Shown here: piece after piece, positions 50,363-59,605 of the stretch
Numbering within the stretch: the stretch's first letter is position 1
How the letters are laid out: each line of letters opens with the position of its first letter
From: Leptolyngbya iicbica LK
GTDB lineage: Bacteria > Cyanobacteriota > Cyanobacteriia > Phormidesmidales > Phormidesmidaceae
NCBI RefSeq assembly: GCF_004212215.1
Contig: NZ_QVFV01000002.1
Location: 1,115,528 to 1,179,527 of the forward strand
Reading direction: 5' to 3'
Length of the DNA stretch: 64,000 nucleotides
The notes under the pieces: generated by a model
What the model saw: only the letters and a program-made list of their open reading frames with translations
What the model was told of the DNA's origin: nothing
Databases searched by the model: none
Program-made: the position numbers and the translations under genes

Positions 50363-50863
50363 TCAGCCAGGGCGTTGGTAGTCGCCTGACTTACCGCCAG
50401 TTTTTTGCAACAGTCGCACCGCTTCAATGGTCATTGATTTTTCGAGCGCTTTAGCCATGTCATAAAGGGTGAGGGCGGCGACGGACACGGCGGTCAAGGC
50501 TTCCATTTCGACCCCGGTTTCGGCTTTGGTTCTGACCAGGGCTTGAAGGCGATAGCCCGGTAGCGATCGCTCGGCGGTGATCGTCACCTGCACCTTGCTC
50601 AGCGGCAGTGGATGGCAGAGGGGAATCAGCGTGGCCGTTTGCTTTGCCGCCATGATCCCAGCCAGCCGGGCTGTCCCCAACACGTCGCCTTTGGGACTGT
50701 TGCCCTGCTCAATCTGTTCTAGGGTCGAGAGCGACATTTTGATCAAGCCCTCGGCGATCGCCTCGCGCACGGTGGCGACCTTGTGTGACACATCGACCAT
50801 GTGGGCCTCCCCTTGTGCATTCAGATGAGTCAGGGAGTTGGAAATATTTTCTGCGTCAGCCAT
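50363..50863 (-). CDS. moaC: Cyclic pyranopterin monophosphate synthase MoaC
   Basis: 166 residues. MoaC converts the MoaA product into cyclic pyranopterin monophosphate, an early step of molybdenum cofactor synthesis. Diagnostic segments are [47 protein letters not shown] and [20 protein letters not shown], with the catalytic Lys in the last part (KALEKSM). The ATG lies 53 bases from the tRNA-Arg gene, which is on the other strand. moaA is not in the window, but modA and modBC lie 3 kb away. Confidence 0.95.
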   Translation of the reverse strand: MADAENISNSLTHLNAQGEAHMVDVSHKVATVREAIAEGLIKMSLSTLEQIEQGNSPKGDVLGTARLAGIMAAKQTATLIPLCHPLPLSKVQVTITAERSLPGYRLQALVRTKAETGVEMEALTAVSVAALTLYDMAKALEKSMTIEAVRLLQKTGGKSGDYQRPG

Positions 50864-50915
50864 GGAAAATCACTATGTTTGCGTCAGAGACTGTGTTACT
50901 ATTTAACTCCTGTAA

Positions 50916-50989
50916 GGGCGTGTAGCTCAGTGGACTAGAGCACGTGGCTACGGACCACGGTGTCGGGGGTTCGAATCCCTCCTCGCCCG
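50916..50989 (+). tRNA. trnR-ACG: tRNA-Arg (anticodon ACG)
   Basis: A 74-base cloverleaf. Acceptor GGGCGTG pairs with CTCGCCC with one T-T mismatch at position 6-67. The D arm is GCTC/GAGC. The anticodon stem CGTGG/CCACG encloses the loop CTACGGA, giving ACG (read as ICG). The T arm has GGGGG, loop TTCGAAT and CCCTC. The 3' CCA is not encoded and TTTT follows directly, which may end transcription. Confidence 0.97.
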
Positions 50990-51188
50990 TTTTATTAACT
51001 AAAGCAGCCTCGGCAATCTGTTTCAGAGTTTGTCGGGGCTGCTTTGGTTCATGGGATAGAGCATGCCAAAATTGCGCGACCACAACAGAGAAGCGATCGC
51101 ACATGACCGTGCCATTGGGATGGGGCTTTAGCGTTAAGATCCAGATGCCCTGAATCTTCCCGGCGAGTGCAAGCCGCCGCGTAGCTCT

Positions 51189-52277
51189 ATGAGTGAGACC
51201 CTTCGACCCCTACAACCCATTGAGAATCTCCACATCACTGGCTATGAGGAACTGCCGCCGCCAGACGAGGTGAAGCAGGCGTTGCCACTGCGGGGACGAG
51301 CCCTGGAGACAGTGTTGGAAGGTCACCGGGCGGTGAAAGCGACCCTCGATCGCGAGGAATCACGGCTCATCGTCATTGTTGGCCCCTGCTCCATCCATAA
51401 TCCAGAGGAGGCGTTGGAATATGCGCGGCGGCTGAAAAAACTCGCTGATGAACTGGCGGAAGACTTGCTCATCCTGATGCGGGTTTATTTTGAAAAGCCT
51501 CGCACCTCAGTCGGTTGGGAAGGATTGATTTACGACCCGTACTTGGATGGCAGCCATCGCATCGACCACGGCATTCGCATCGGTCGCAAGTTGATGCTGG
51601 ATATTGCGGAAGTCGGTCTGCCGATCGCGATCGAAGCCCTGGATTTGATTTCGCCCCAATATCTGCAAGATCTGGTGAGTTGGACGGCGATCGGCGCGCG
51701 GACCACCGAGTCACCGACCCACCGCAAGTTAGCCAGTGGCATCTCGTCAGCGATCGGCTTCAAAAATAATGTCGATGGCGAACTGATGGTGGCGATCAAC
51801 GCGATCCGTTCAGCATCGGCCAATCACAGTTTTATTAGCGTCACGGGTGAGGGCAAAGTCGCTGTCTTTCGGACGGAGGGGAATCCCCACTGCCACGTGA
51901 TTCTCCGGGGCGGCAAGTCACCCAACTATGATGCCGAGAGTGTGGCCGCTTGCGAGGCTGCCCTAGCCAAAGCGGGACATCAGCCCAACGTGATGATCGA
52001 TTGCAGCCATGGCAATTCCCGCAAGGATTGGCGGAAGCAACTCGAGGTCTTGAAAGCCGTGTCTCAGCAGATTCAAGATGGGAGCCAGTCGATTATTGGT
52101 GTGATGCTGGAAAGCAATTTGAACGAGGGTAATCAACCGATTCCGGACGACCCGGAAGACATCCGACCGGGGGTTTCGATCACAGATCCCTGCGTGGGCT
52201 GGGAAATGACTGAAATCGCGTTGCGTGAACTCGCCGCCGCCGTGGGACCCGCTTTGAAAGCCCGAGGCACCCGCTGA
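51189..52277 (+). CDS. aroF: 3-deoxy-7-phosphoheptulonate (DAHP) synthase, class I
   Basis: 362 residues of the AroFGH type. It condenses phosphoenolpyruvate and erythrose-4-phosphate, the first step of aromatic amino acid synthesis. Motifs: IVGPCSIHNPEEAL with the metal-binding Cys, FEKPRTSVGWEGLIYDP for substrate binding, IGARTTESPTHRKLASG, FKNNVDG, CHVILRGG and MIDCSHGNSRKDW. The N-terminal 40 residues carry the region that binds feedback inhibitors in this family; which amino acid inhibits cannot be told. The symbol is one of several equivalents (aroF, aroG or aroH). Confidence 0.93.
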   Translation: MSETLRPLQPIENLHITGYEELPPPDEVKQALPLRGRALETVLEGHRAVKATLDREESRLIVIVGPCSIHNPEEALEYARRLKKLADELAEDLLILMRVYFEKPRTSVGWEGLIYDPYLDGSHRIDHGIRIGRKLMLDIAEVGLPIAIEALDLISPQYLQDLVSWTAIGARTTESPTHRKLASGISSAIGFKNNVDGELMVAINAIRSASANHSFISVTGEGKVAVFRTEGNPHCHVILRGGKSPNYDAESVAACEAALAKAGHQPNVMIDCSHGNSRKDWRKQLEVLKAVSQQIQDGSQSIIGVMLESNLNEGNQPIPDDPEDIRPGVSITDPCVGWEMTEIALRELAAAVGPALKARGTR

Positions 52278-53182
52278 ATCGCGGCGATCGCTGAAGTACC
52301 GCCCCCCACCGATGCCCGCCAAACAGTTCTGACCAGATATCGGCTCAGAGACGCATGCTGTCACCACTGAGCACGGATCACGATTAGTGGAGGCCAACAT
52401 CGAAACTGATCGGGCAGCGGACAGTTGACTGGCTACGCCAGCCGCTTTAACCGACACGCCATTCCCAACCTGATGACTTGACTCGAAGCGTTTGGAAAGA
52501 ACGACATCGACGCCGTCGGCCAACGATGGCTTTGATAGCCAGCGTTAAACAATCTCAACAATGGCAAGCCAAGCTAAGCCCCCCTCGGTAAGCCTCCTTG
52601 TTTGCCCTTTTTCTGGAACCCGACGAGATTGCTCCGAGCAGTCCGGCAGCCTTGTTACGCCCGTTATTTTACCTTGAGTCAGTTAGTAACATCAAATCCA
52701 CAGTTAGTCACCCCACCTTTTCAATATCTTTCCAAGCTATATTGCGTTATTCAAAGAAGCGAAAAAACTTATAAAGACGGCGTTTTTTATACAGTTTCTC
52801 CCAGCTGCCATCCCTATTGTGAATCGCAGTAGTGAGTGGAACCAATACTCGTTTTGAGTATCCAGTGATGAATCTTTGTATTCATCATCATGTAGCCCAG
52901 TGAATCGATTAGTGTGATGGCGATCGCTGGCCACGGCTGAGCTTGACGAACTTCACCACATCCCAGTTAGGTCCTAAAGGTTCATGCAATTGGGAAAAAA
53001 TCTTGGCCTTATCGGCTCCAAGCAAGGAGTTCAAATCTTATTCATCATGCCTGGTTGACGAGCCCTGCTGCTGGCGAGGTTGGCACAATTAGCTTTCAAT
53101 CGGCCACGACTAAATTTGGATGGTATTGAGATTTTTCGTTGGATTGGCGATCTCGTTCTGTCGATATTTTATGGAGATGGTT
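52278..53182. other. Long gene-free region upstream of the modA operon
   Basis: A 905-base interval with no supported gene. It becomes AT-rich from about 52600. Two small hairpins are adjacent: ATACTC-GTTTT-GAGTAT (52845-52861) and GATGAAT-CTTTGT-ATTCATC (52867-52886). A 76-codon frame at 52602 has no ribosome site. The region may hold decayed sequence and the regulatory DNA of the molybdate genes; I see no clear ModE-type palindrome. Confidence 0.5.
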
Positions 53183-53533
53183 ATGCTGCCTCACGTCAAA
53201 ATTGCCCCAGAAAATGCTCAGCAACTAGCCTTGGATTTCTTGGTAAATGAATGGACTCTATCCGCGAGCGATCGCGAATGGTTGACGATTATCACGGCTC
53301 GCTTAATTGGCGAGAGTTGGTATGTGGTGGAGATTGGGGCAGAAGGATTGCCTGACAAATGGGCCGTGCAAGTGTATGACACCGGGGAATGCGACCCCGA
53401 CTATACCTTTATGTCACCGTTGGCGACCCTTGACGACTCGGAAGCTGAGCTCATGCCCCCTCTAATTGCCGCCATGATCAAAGCCGAACGCCACACGCTA
53501 GCCCATACCCGACCCGTCGGAGTTTCATCATGA
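53183..53533 (+). CDS. Unknown protein coupled to modA
   Basis: 116 residues from the ATG at 53183, which has GGAG 6 bases upstream; ATGs at 53171 and 53177 are alternatives and the frame is open further back. The product is acidic and soluble, with a helix NAQQLALDFLVNEW, a possible two-strand part (WLTIITARLIGESWYVVEIG, then WAVQVYDTGECDPDYTF), and a helical end. I do not recognise it. The stop overlaps the modA start (ATGA), so translation is coupled and a role in molybdate uptake or regulation is a fair guess. Confidence 0.7.
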   Translation: MLPHVKIAPENAQQLALDFLVNEWTLSASDREWLTIITARLIGESWYVVEIGAEGLPDKWAVQVYDTGECDPDYTFMSPLATLDDSEAELMPPLIAAMIKAERHTLAHTRPVGVSS

Positions 53534-54348
53534 TGCACCGCAGACACTTATTAACTCTATTAGCGTTAGGCGCGGGCTTGGGAGCGATCGCCTGTGGCAC
53601 GCCACCCACGCCGTCAGCCACCAACGCTGCGAGCAAAACGAGCGCGACCAGTGCCCCCATCGAACTTACGATCTCCGTCGCCGCCAGTGTGCAAGACGCG
53701 ATGAAAGACGTGCAAACGGCCTACCAGCAAACCGCTCCGAACGTCACGATTACCTACAACTTTGGCTCATCCGGGTCGTTGGCCCAGCAGATTGCCCAGG
53801 GGGCTCCAGTCGATATCTTTTTATCCGCCTCCCAAAAGTGGATGGATGACTTGGAAGCGAAAGGTGAGATGGCGTCGGGGTCTCGCCAAGATTTGCTGCA
53901 AAATGCCATGGTGCTGATTGTGCCGCTGGACAAAACCGATATCACTGATTTCAAGGATTTTGAGACCGATGCGGTGAGTAAAATTGCCATCGGCGAGCCC
54001 GAGAGTGTTCCCGCTGGCGGCTACGCCAAAGAAGTGCTGACGGCGCTCAACTTATTTGACACGATTCAGCCGAAACTGGTGTTTGGCAAAGATGTGCGGC
54101 AGGTGCTGGCCTATGTCGAAACCGGCAATGTTGACGCGGGGCTGGTGTACGCCACCGATGCGCAAGTCTCGGATCAGGTGCAGACTGTTGCGATCGCTCC
54201 GGCAGAGACCCATACCCCAATTGTGTATCCGGTCGCAGTGGTCGAAGATAGCGACCAGCAGGCAGCCGCCCAAGCGTTTGTCGATTTCCTATCCAGTGAA
54301 ACGGCAGTGGCCATCTTTCAGGGCTATGGGTTTGGCATGGCAGAGTAG
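53530..54348 (+). CDS. modA: Molybdate-binding lipoprotein ModA
   Basis: 272 residues. The signal ends in a lipobox AIAC with Cys22, so the mature protein is tethered outside the cytoplasmic membrane. The binding-protein fold is of the ModA/TupA type: LTISVAASVQDAMKDV with the oxyanion-binding Ser, YNFGSSGSLAQQIAQGAPVD with the second Ser pair, IAIGEPESVPAGGYAKEVL and VDAGLVYATDAQV with the Tyr. It delivers molybdate (or tungstate) to the ModBC fusion encoded 112 bases downstream. Met2 at 53533 is an equally possible start. Confidence 0.93.
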   Translation: MMHRRHLLTLLALGAGLGAIACGTPPTPSATNAASKTSATSAPIELTISVAASVQDAMKDVQTAYQQTAPNVTITYNFGSSGSLAQQIAQGAPVDIFLSASQKWMDDLEAKGEMASGSRQDLLQNAMVLIVPLDKTDITDFKDFETDAVSKIAIGEPESVPAGGYAKEVLTALNLFDTIQPKLVFGKDVRQVLAYVETGNVDAGLVYATDAQVSDQVQTVAIAPAETHTPIVYPVAVVEDSDQQAAAQAFVDFLSSETAVAIFQGYGFGMAE

Positions 54349-54394
54349 CACTCTGGCTTAGCGAGCAAAAACTGTTATCATCGCTCGCGATTTA

Positions 54395-54425
54395 GGGGAC
54401 GCACCCTTGCAAAGGGTGCGTCCCC
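54395..54425. repeat. AGGGGACG palindromic repeat, copy 3 (short form)
   Basis: GGGGACGCACCCTT (54395-54408) and AAGGGTGCGTCCCC (54412-54425) form a perfect 14-bp hairpin with loop GCA, preceded by TTTA. It sits between modA and modBC and could trim transcription between them. It shares its left edge with the copies at 32593 and 36385 but lacks their long loop. Confidence 0.9.
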
Positions 54426-54460
54426 GGATGGTTGAACTGACCTGCTCTGGGTAGCCACTG

Positions 54461-56509
54461 ATGCCTGAAGATCTCACACCGCTTTGGATTTCGCTCAAAA
54501 CGGCGCTGGTAGCAACGGCGCTAGCGGCGGTTTTGGGCATCACGATCGCCCGCTGGATGATGGATTATCGCGGTCGGGCGCGAGGGTGGATCGATGGGGT
54601 GTTGACCTTGCCGTTGGTGCTGCCGCCCACCGTGATCGGCTTTTTGCTGTTGCTGCTCTTGGGCAAAAACAGTCCCGTCGGTCAGTGGCTCGACCATCTG
54701 GGCATCACCATCATCTTTACCTGGACGGCGACAGTGATCGCGGCTACCCTGGTCGCCCTGCCGCTAATGTACAAAACCGTCCTCAGTGCCTTTGAGCAGG
54801 TTGACCTCACGCTGGTAAGTTCGGCGCGAACGCTGGGCGCTTCCGAATGGCGGATTTTTTGGCAGGTGCTGGTGCCCTTGGCCTGGCCGGGAATTTTGGC
54901 GGGTACAGTGTTGGCCTTTGCACGAGCCCTGGGCGAATTTGGGGCCACGCTCATGGTGGGAGGCAGCATTCCCGGCGTGACGCAGACCATTCCCATTGCC
55001 ATCTTTTTTGCTGCCGAGGCCGGACGCATGGGCGTCGCCCTGACCTGGGTGCTGTTGATGATTGGCATTTCTCTCGTCGTCATCGCCGGGATCAACCAGG
55101 GTCATCAACGGCGATCGCCCCGCCTCACCTGGACGCGAGGCTGGCTAGAACGACTCTTTAACCAGCTGTATTTCGGCACGGCGAACCGTCAACTGTTTAG
55201 CCTTACCGCTCCGGGACTCACCGGAACGCCGCGATCGCATCCCCTGCCAGTGCACCGTTTGGGCGATCGCCCTCTGGTTGCCAGTCGTCGCCCAAACGGC
55301 GGCCCCAGTGCTGCTATTGCCACCCCCAGCCCTCAGGCCTCGCCCGTTGTGTCGACAGCCGCGATGAACATCACCGCTCCCAGAGCGCAGCCGCTGCCCC
55401 AAGCCTTACACAGTCCGGAGCCCGCCACGGCGACTGAGCCCACCGAACTGCGGGTCAACATCGAGAAGCACGTCCCGGAATTTCATCTCCAAGTGCGGTT
55501 TCGGGCGACGGATGAGCCGTTGGGTCTGTTGGGGGCCTCGGGTTCAGGCAAAAGCATGACCCTGCGCTGCATTGCCGGACTCGAAACACCCACCCAGGGC
55601 CGCATTGTGCTGAACGGTCGCGTCCTGTTTGACTCGCAGCAGGGCATCAACGTCCCGAGCCGCGATCGCAAGGTCGGCCTCGTGTTTCAGCAGTATGCGC
55701 TGTTTCCCCACCTCACCGTGGCGCAAAATATTGCCTTTGGGATGGGCGAGGTTCCTCGGACTCAGCGCGCTGCCGACGTCATCCAGTATCTCGATTTGAT
55801 GGAGTTGTCGGGGCTGGGCGATCGCTATCCCCACCAACTTTCGGGCGGACAACAACAGCGCGTCGCCCTGGCCCGTGCCCTGGCCATTCGCCCCCACATT
55901 TTGCTGATGGATGAGCCCCTCTCGGCCCTCGACACCTACCTGCGCAGCAACATTGAAAAGCTGTTGGTCGAAGTGCTCACCAGCTATCAAGGCGTCACCC
56001 TATTCATCACCCACAAGCTCGAAGAGGCGTATCGCATCTGTCCCAATCTGCTCGTGCTCTCAGGGGGCAAAATGTTGGCCTATGGAGCTAAAGAAGCGAT
56101 TTTTCAGCGCCCCCCCACCTACGAAGCGGCCCGGGTGACGGAGTGCAAAAACTTCTCCCGCGCCCGACAAATCGATGCCACCCACTTGGAAGCGATCGAC
56201 TGGAATTGTCAGCTCGAAGTCATCGATCCGCTGCCGCCGTCTCCCTTTTGCGTCGGCTTACGGGCCCACCACGTCAAGTTTTTGCGCCAGGGCAATCAAA
56301 GCAACACATTTCCCGGTTGGCTGGCCATGATTACCGAGACCCAGCACAAAGTCAGCCTCTACATCAAGCTTCACAGCCCGCCGCGATCGCCCCACGATTA
56401 CCACCTCCAAGCTGAGGTCTATCGCGAAAAGTGGGACCTGTTGCAAACACGAGAACAGCCCTGGCATGTGCGCCTCGATCCCGTTCACTTGATGCCGATG
56501 ATTCAGTAG
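54461..56509 (+). CDS. modBC: Molybdate ABC transporter, fused permease and ATPase ModBC
   Basis: 682 residues. Residues 1-215 are the ModB permease with about five membrane helices and the ABC-coupling EAA loop ([20 protein letters not shown]). A Pro/Ala-rich linker (about 245-330) follows. The ATPase has Walker A GASGSGKS near 357-364, [15 protein letters not shown] near 460-474, Walker [13 protein letters not shown] and the switch His in FITHK. The last 100 residues resemble a MOBE/TOBE regulatory domain. ModB-ModC fusions are known in cyanobacteria. Two chains would form the full transporter, fed by ModA. Confidence 0.93.
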   Translation: MPEDLTPLWISLKTALVATALAAVLGITIARWMMDYRGRARGWIDGVLTLPLVLPPTVIGFLLLLLLGKNSPVGQWLDHLGITIIFTWTATVIAATLVALPLMYKTVLSAFEQVDLTLVSSARTLGASEWRIFWQVLVPLAWPGILAGTVLAFARALGEFGATLMVGGSIPGVTQTIPIAIFFAAEAGRMGVALTWVLLMIGISLVVIAGINQGHQRRSPRLTWTRGWLERLFNQLYFGTANRQLFSLTAPGLTGTPRSHPLPVHRLGDRPLVASRRPNGGPSAAIATPSPQASPVVSTAAMNITAPRAQPLPQALHSPEPATATEPTELRVNIEKHVPEFHLQVRFRATDEPLGLLGASGSGKSMTLRCIAGLETPTQGRIVLNGRVLFDSQQGINVPSRDRKVGLVFQQYALFPHLTVAQNIAFGMGEVPRTQRAADVIQYLDLMELSGLGDRYPHQLSGGQQQRVALARALAIRPHILLMDEPLSALDTYLRSNIEKLLVEVLTSYQGVTLFITHKLEEAYRICPNLLVLSGGKMLAYGAKEAIFQRPPTYEAARVTECKNFSRARQIDATHLEAIDWNCQLEVIDPLPPSPFCVGLRAHHVKFLRQGNQSNTFPGWLAMITETQHKVSLYIKLHSPPRSPHDYHLQAEVYREKWDLLQTREQPWHVRLDPVHLMPMIQ

Positions 56510-56538
56510 CGATCGTGCGGTTAAGGTTGAGGAAAGAT

Positions 56539-56769
56539 ATGAGGATCAGCATGATGGACGTTATTTATGGAACAGCGATGGCCCTCATTGGCTTGTTCTT
56601 GTTTGTGAGTGCAACGCTGCGCACTGATTTCGTTGTCTATCAGTTGCTCGTTGCCCGATCGCAGCTGCTGTGGGGCAGCTACATTCATTTATTTTTCCAA
56701 GTGAGCGGTGCAGTTCTAGTGATCCTTGGGCTGCTGTGGGCTTCAGGCATGATCTGGCATAAGGCGTGA
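56539..56769 (+). CDS. Small two-span membrane protein, 76 aa
   Basis: The ATG at 56539 has GAGGA 5 bases upstream; a second ATG pair at 56551-56556 has GAGG at a similar distance. The product has two membrane helices (VIYGTAMALIGLFLFVSATL and LFFQVSGAVLVILGLLWASG) joined by a loop rich in Arg, Tyr and Trp. I do not recognise it. It starts 29 bases after the modBC stop and may be co-transcribed, so a link with the transporter is possible. Confidence 0.65.
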   Translation: MRISMMDVIYGTAMALIGLFLFVSATLRTDFVVYQLLVARSQLLWGSYIHLFFQVSGAVLVILGLLWASGMIWHKA

Positions 56770-56938
56770 AATGAGAGAGTTAGCCATCTGGCGCCAAAAG
56801 CTCCCCTGCCCCTCACGCCCCTCGCCTCCCCCGCCCCTTAGCACCTCACGCCCCAAGAAAACCCACCCTTAACCAGGTGCCTTTGCTAGACTAAATGACG
56901 ATTGTGAATGCATACCCAAAAGGAAGGACACGGCATCT

Positions 56939-58423
56939 ATGACCGTCGCCACGATTCCCGCACCATTTCTGCGCACTCAAGAAATCCCCAACTTAACCTT
57001 TGATGCCACCCGCGATCGCTTCGACGCTTCTTGGCGCGATCCCCTGTCCATGTTGCTGGGGTTAGGCCGAGCCGCTGGAGCCGACTTCATCGAGTTTTTC
57101 CTAGAGCGCAATCAATACATCAGCTGCATGGCCGAAGACGATGCCATCACCGGCATTTCCCCGCGCTTGGTCACTGGGGCTGGGGTGCGAGTCTTTAAAG
57201 GCAAGGGCGACTGCTACGTCAGTACCAACGACCTCACCTTTCATGGCCTGCGGGCGGCGATGGAAAAAGCCCTCTCTATCATGGGTTTACTGCTCCCCGG
57301 CCCAGCTGCGTCCATTCCGGAAACCAATTTGGAACTGCTGCGAGACTACGCCACCGCCAAGGAAAAGGATGCCTGGCTGGCTGCCTGTAGCTCGATGCAG
57401 GAAATGGGAGATGTGCTGTTGTCTGCCAACGCTTCTTTGGCGAAACAGGGCAGTCATGTACAAGCGCGGCGATCGGGGTATTTCCGCGATTGGCAAGAGG
57501 TGCTGGTGGCGGCAAGTGACGGCACCTTTGCCCGCGATATCCGCCTCACCCAATCCGTCGGCTGCAACCTGCTCTGTGCCGATGGTGAGCATCGCTCCTC
57601 CATTGGCCAGCGGGCAGGCGACACCAGTGATTCCGGTTTCCTCCGCACGTGGAACTACGAGCAGATGGCCCACGACATCACCGAATCGGCGGGTAAAATG
57701 CTCTATGCCGACTACGTGGAATCGGGCAACTATCCCATCATCATGGCGAACCACTTCGGCGGGGTGATTTTCCACGAAGCCTGCGGTCACCTGCTAGAGA
57801 CCACCCAAATTGAACGCGGCACCACGCCTTTCATCGATAAAAAAGGTGAAAAGATTGCCCACGAAAATCTGACGGCTTGGGACGAGGGACTCTCGGACGA
57901 CGCTTTTGGCACCATCGACATGGATGATGAGGGCATGCCCACCCAGCGCACCCTGCTGATCGAAAACGGCATTCTCAAAAACTTTTTGAGCGATCGCGCC
58001 GGGTCCATGCGCACGGGCCATCCTCGCACGGGCAGCGGTCGTCGCCAAAGCTACACCTACGCCGCCGCGTCTCGTATGCGCAACACCTACATTGCCCCCG
58101 GCGATTTCACCAACGAAGAGTTGTTCAACTCTATCGACAAAGGCATCTACTGCAAAAAGATGGGCGGCGGCAGCGTTGGTCCCACCGGACAATTCAATTT
58201 CGGCGTCGATGAAGCTTACCTGATTGAAAACGGCAAAATCTCGAAGCCACTCAAGGGTGCAACCCTGATTGGCGAAGCCAAAGAAGTCATGCAGCGCATC
58301 TCCATGTGCTCGGAGGACGTGAGCCTCGCCCCGGGTTTCTGCGGCTCCATCAGCGGCAGCATTTACGTCACTGTGGGCCAGCCCCATATCAAAGTCGATT
58401 CCATCACCGTCGGCGGTCGCTAA
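56939..58423 (+). CDS. tldD: Metalloprotease-like TldD
   Basis: 494 residues of the TldD/PmbA family. The zinc motif HEACGH lies near 280-285 with the third ligand expected in the C-terminal [17 protein letters not shown] region. TldD normally works with TldE to unfold and cut peptides from the N-terminus. A tldE gene is not in the window. The ATG is preceded by AAAGGAAGGA. The gene is followed by a terminator-like inverted repeat. Confidence 0.93.
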   Translation: MTVATIPAPFLRTQEIPNLTFDATRDRFDASWRDPLSMLLGLGRAAGADFIEFFLERNQYISCMAEDDAITGISPRLVTGAGVRVFKGKGDCYVSTNDLTFHGLRAAMEKALSIMGLLLPGPAASIPETNLELLRDYATAKEKDAWLAACSSMQEMGDVLLSANASLAKQGSHVQARRSGYFRDWQEVLVAASDGTFARDIRLTQSVGCNLLCADGEHRSSIGQRAGDTSDSGFLRTWNYEQMAHDITESAGKMLYADYVESGNYPIIMANHFGGVIFHEACGHLLETTQIERGTTPFIDKKGEKIAHENLTAWDEGLSDDAFGTIDMDDEGMPTQRTLLIENGILKNFLSDRAGSMRTGHPRTGSGRRQSYTYAAASRMRNTYIAPGDFTNEELFNSIDKGIYCKKMGGGSVGPTGQFNFGVDEAYLIENGKISKPLKGATLIGEAKEVMQRISMCSEDVSLAPGFCGSISGSIYVTVGQPHIKVDSITVGGR

Positions 58424-58443
58424 ACCGCTAATTGAGTCTCATG

Positions 58444-58507
58444 AAGCCCCGGTTGCTGCGTCAGTCCCCCTTGAAAGGGTTGAGCTTGAGGCAAGACTGG
58501 GGCTTTT
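58444..58507 (+). terminator. Terminator-like structure after tldD
   Basis: AAGCCCC (58444-58450) is complementary to GGGGCTT (58499-58505), followed by TT; an inner CCCTT/AAGGG hairpin lies in the loop. The long loop lowers confidence. Confidence 0.4.
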
Positions 58508-58604
58508 GGTTGGCAGGCATATTGGCCCGCTCTTGGGATAGAGCACTTTGTGATGGCGGATGGGGCGGTGAGTGAAGTTTGCGAGAACTAACCCCAGCGA
58601 TCGC

Positions 58605-59051
58605 TCACTCAAATTTCACGGTCTCGGCATAACTCATTAATGCTTGTTCTTCAGCCTGGGTAAACGGTTGACCATCTAGTCGATTGAGCGCCATCAGCGC
58701 TCCCACTAAGATGCCGTTATCGGTGACGGGGACAGCTAAGGCGGTCGTGATGCCCAACTGTTCAGCGAGATCTTGGCGAATGCGGACATCTGTCTGAGGA
58801 TGGCAGACCAAGGCCGCTTTCCCCGATGCCAGCACTGCGCCACACAGGCCAGAATGATGGGTTGCGCTACGCTTCCCTGCAATAAACGCGGCATGTTTGC
58901 CCACGGCGGCAGCATAGAAGATGGTTTGGCCCGTATCTTCGGCGATCGCCACCACGGCGGTCTCGGCGTTGAGCAATTGCTGCATTTCTTTGGCTATGGC
59001 GGTTAGGGGCATCACCGTATCCTCAAGCGGGCCGTCAAAGTGTCGTCCCAT
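58605..59051 (-). CDS. Single GAF-domain protein
   Basis: 148 residues forming one GAF domain with little else: MQQLLNAETAVVAIAEDTGQ, HHSGLCGAVLASGKAALV, and ALAVPVTDNGILVGALMALN. GAF domains bind cyclic nucleotides, bilins or other small molecules. The canonical bilin Cys is not evident, though Cys in the GLCGAVL and VCHPQTD segments might be reactive. Stand-alone GAF proteins may be sensors or fRMsr-type methionine sulfoxide reductases; the exact Cys set of the latter is not clear. Met14 is a second possible start. Confidence 0.8.
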   Translation of the reverse strand: MGRHFDGPLEDTVMPLTAIAKEMQQLLNAETAVVAIAEDTGQTIFYAAAVGKHAAFIAGKRSATHHSGLCGAVLASGKAALVCHPQTDVRIRQDLAEQLGITTALAVPVTDNGILVGALMALNRLDGQPFTQAEEQALMSYAETVKFE

Positions 59052-59156
59052 CCAGTGTATGGCGGATTCTCAGTCACCTTGCGATCGCCCCTCAGGGTGT
59101 TCCCCGCCTGCGACCGCGGCCAGCCACCTTGCTGCCGATATGGCCAAGCCAACACT

Positions 59157-59504
59157 TCATTCACGAATGGCGACGGGCTTTTCCCACACGATGAGCACGA
59201 GGCAACCGCCGTCGCTGGCGACCCAGTGGTCACTGCCGGGGGCATTGATAACGAGCGAGCCCGCGCCATAGGTCTGATGCTGGTCGCGTTGGGCACCCGC
59301 CAGCACAAAGATATGCTCATACCCGGTGTGGTCGTGGTGGGGCACTTGGGCACCGGGGGCGTAGCGCAACAGGGCGGCTGAGGGGCCAGAACTGTCGCCA
59401 TAGAGCCGATGAATTTCAACGCCGGGGCGAAAGGGTTGCCAGGGCAGGGTATCGGCGCGATCGGCCAGGGACCAAATTTCGGGAATAACGAGAGGAATTG
59501 ACAT
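59157..59504 (-). CDS. Cupin-domain protein (ChrR-like)
   Basis: 115 residues, one cupin barrel. The metal-binding motif is PHHDHTGYEHIFVLAGA (two His of HxH and the Glu-His pair), and the second motif APGSDHWVASDGGCLVL supplies the last His. The start is MSIPLVIPEIW. Family members include anti-sigma ChrR C-terminal domains and small dioxygenase-like proteins. The function is unknown. A 19-bp inverted repeat separates it from the ABC ATPase gene upstream on the same strand. Confidence 0.85.
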   Translation of the reverse strand: MSIPLVIPEIWSLADRADTLPWQPFRPGVEIHRLYGDSSGPSAALLRYAPGAQVPHHDHTGYEHIFVLAGAQRDQHQTYGAGSLVINAPGSDHWVASDGGCLVLIVWEKPVAIRE

Positions 59505-59520
59505 GGGGGCACAGATACGT

Positions 59521-59590
59521 AGGGGCGAGGCATTCTCGATATTGCCTCACGGACATAACCAGGGCATTAATTCGAGAATGCCTCGCCCCT
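59521..59590. repeat. Palindromic intergenic element with perfect 19-bp arms
   Basis: AGGGGCGAGGCATTCTCGA (59521-59539) is perfectly complementary to TCGAGAATGCCTCGCCCCT (59572-59590); the loop is 32 bases. It resembles a dispersed non-autonomous element I recall from many cyanobacterial genomes. It lies between the ABC ATPase and cupin genes. Confidence 0.9.
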
Positions 59591-59605
59591 GCCGGTGGAT
59601 ATGGA

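Noticed and set aside
50856-51104. 82-codon minus-strand frame over the tRNA-Arg gene
   Set aside because: It runs antisense through the tRNA; the similarity of such frames between genomes comes from tRNA conservation.
52602-52832. 76-codon frame in the long gap before the modA operon
   Set aside because: No ribosome site and a low-quality, AT-driven composition; treated as non-coding.
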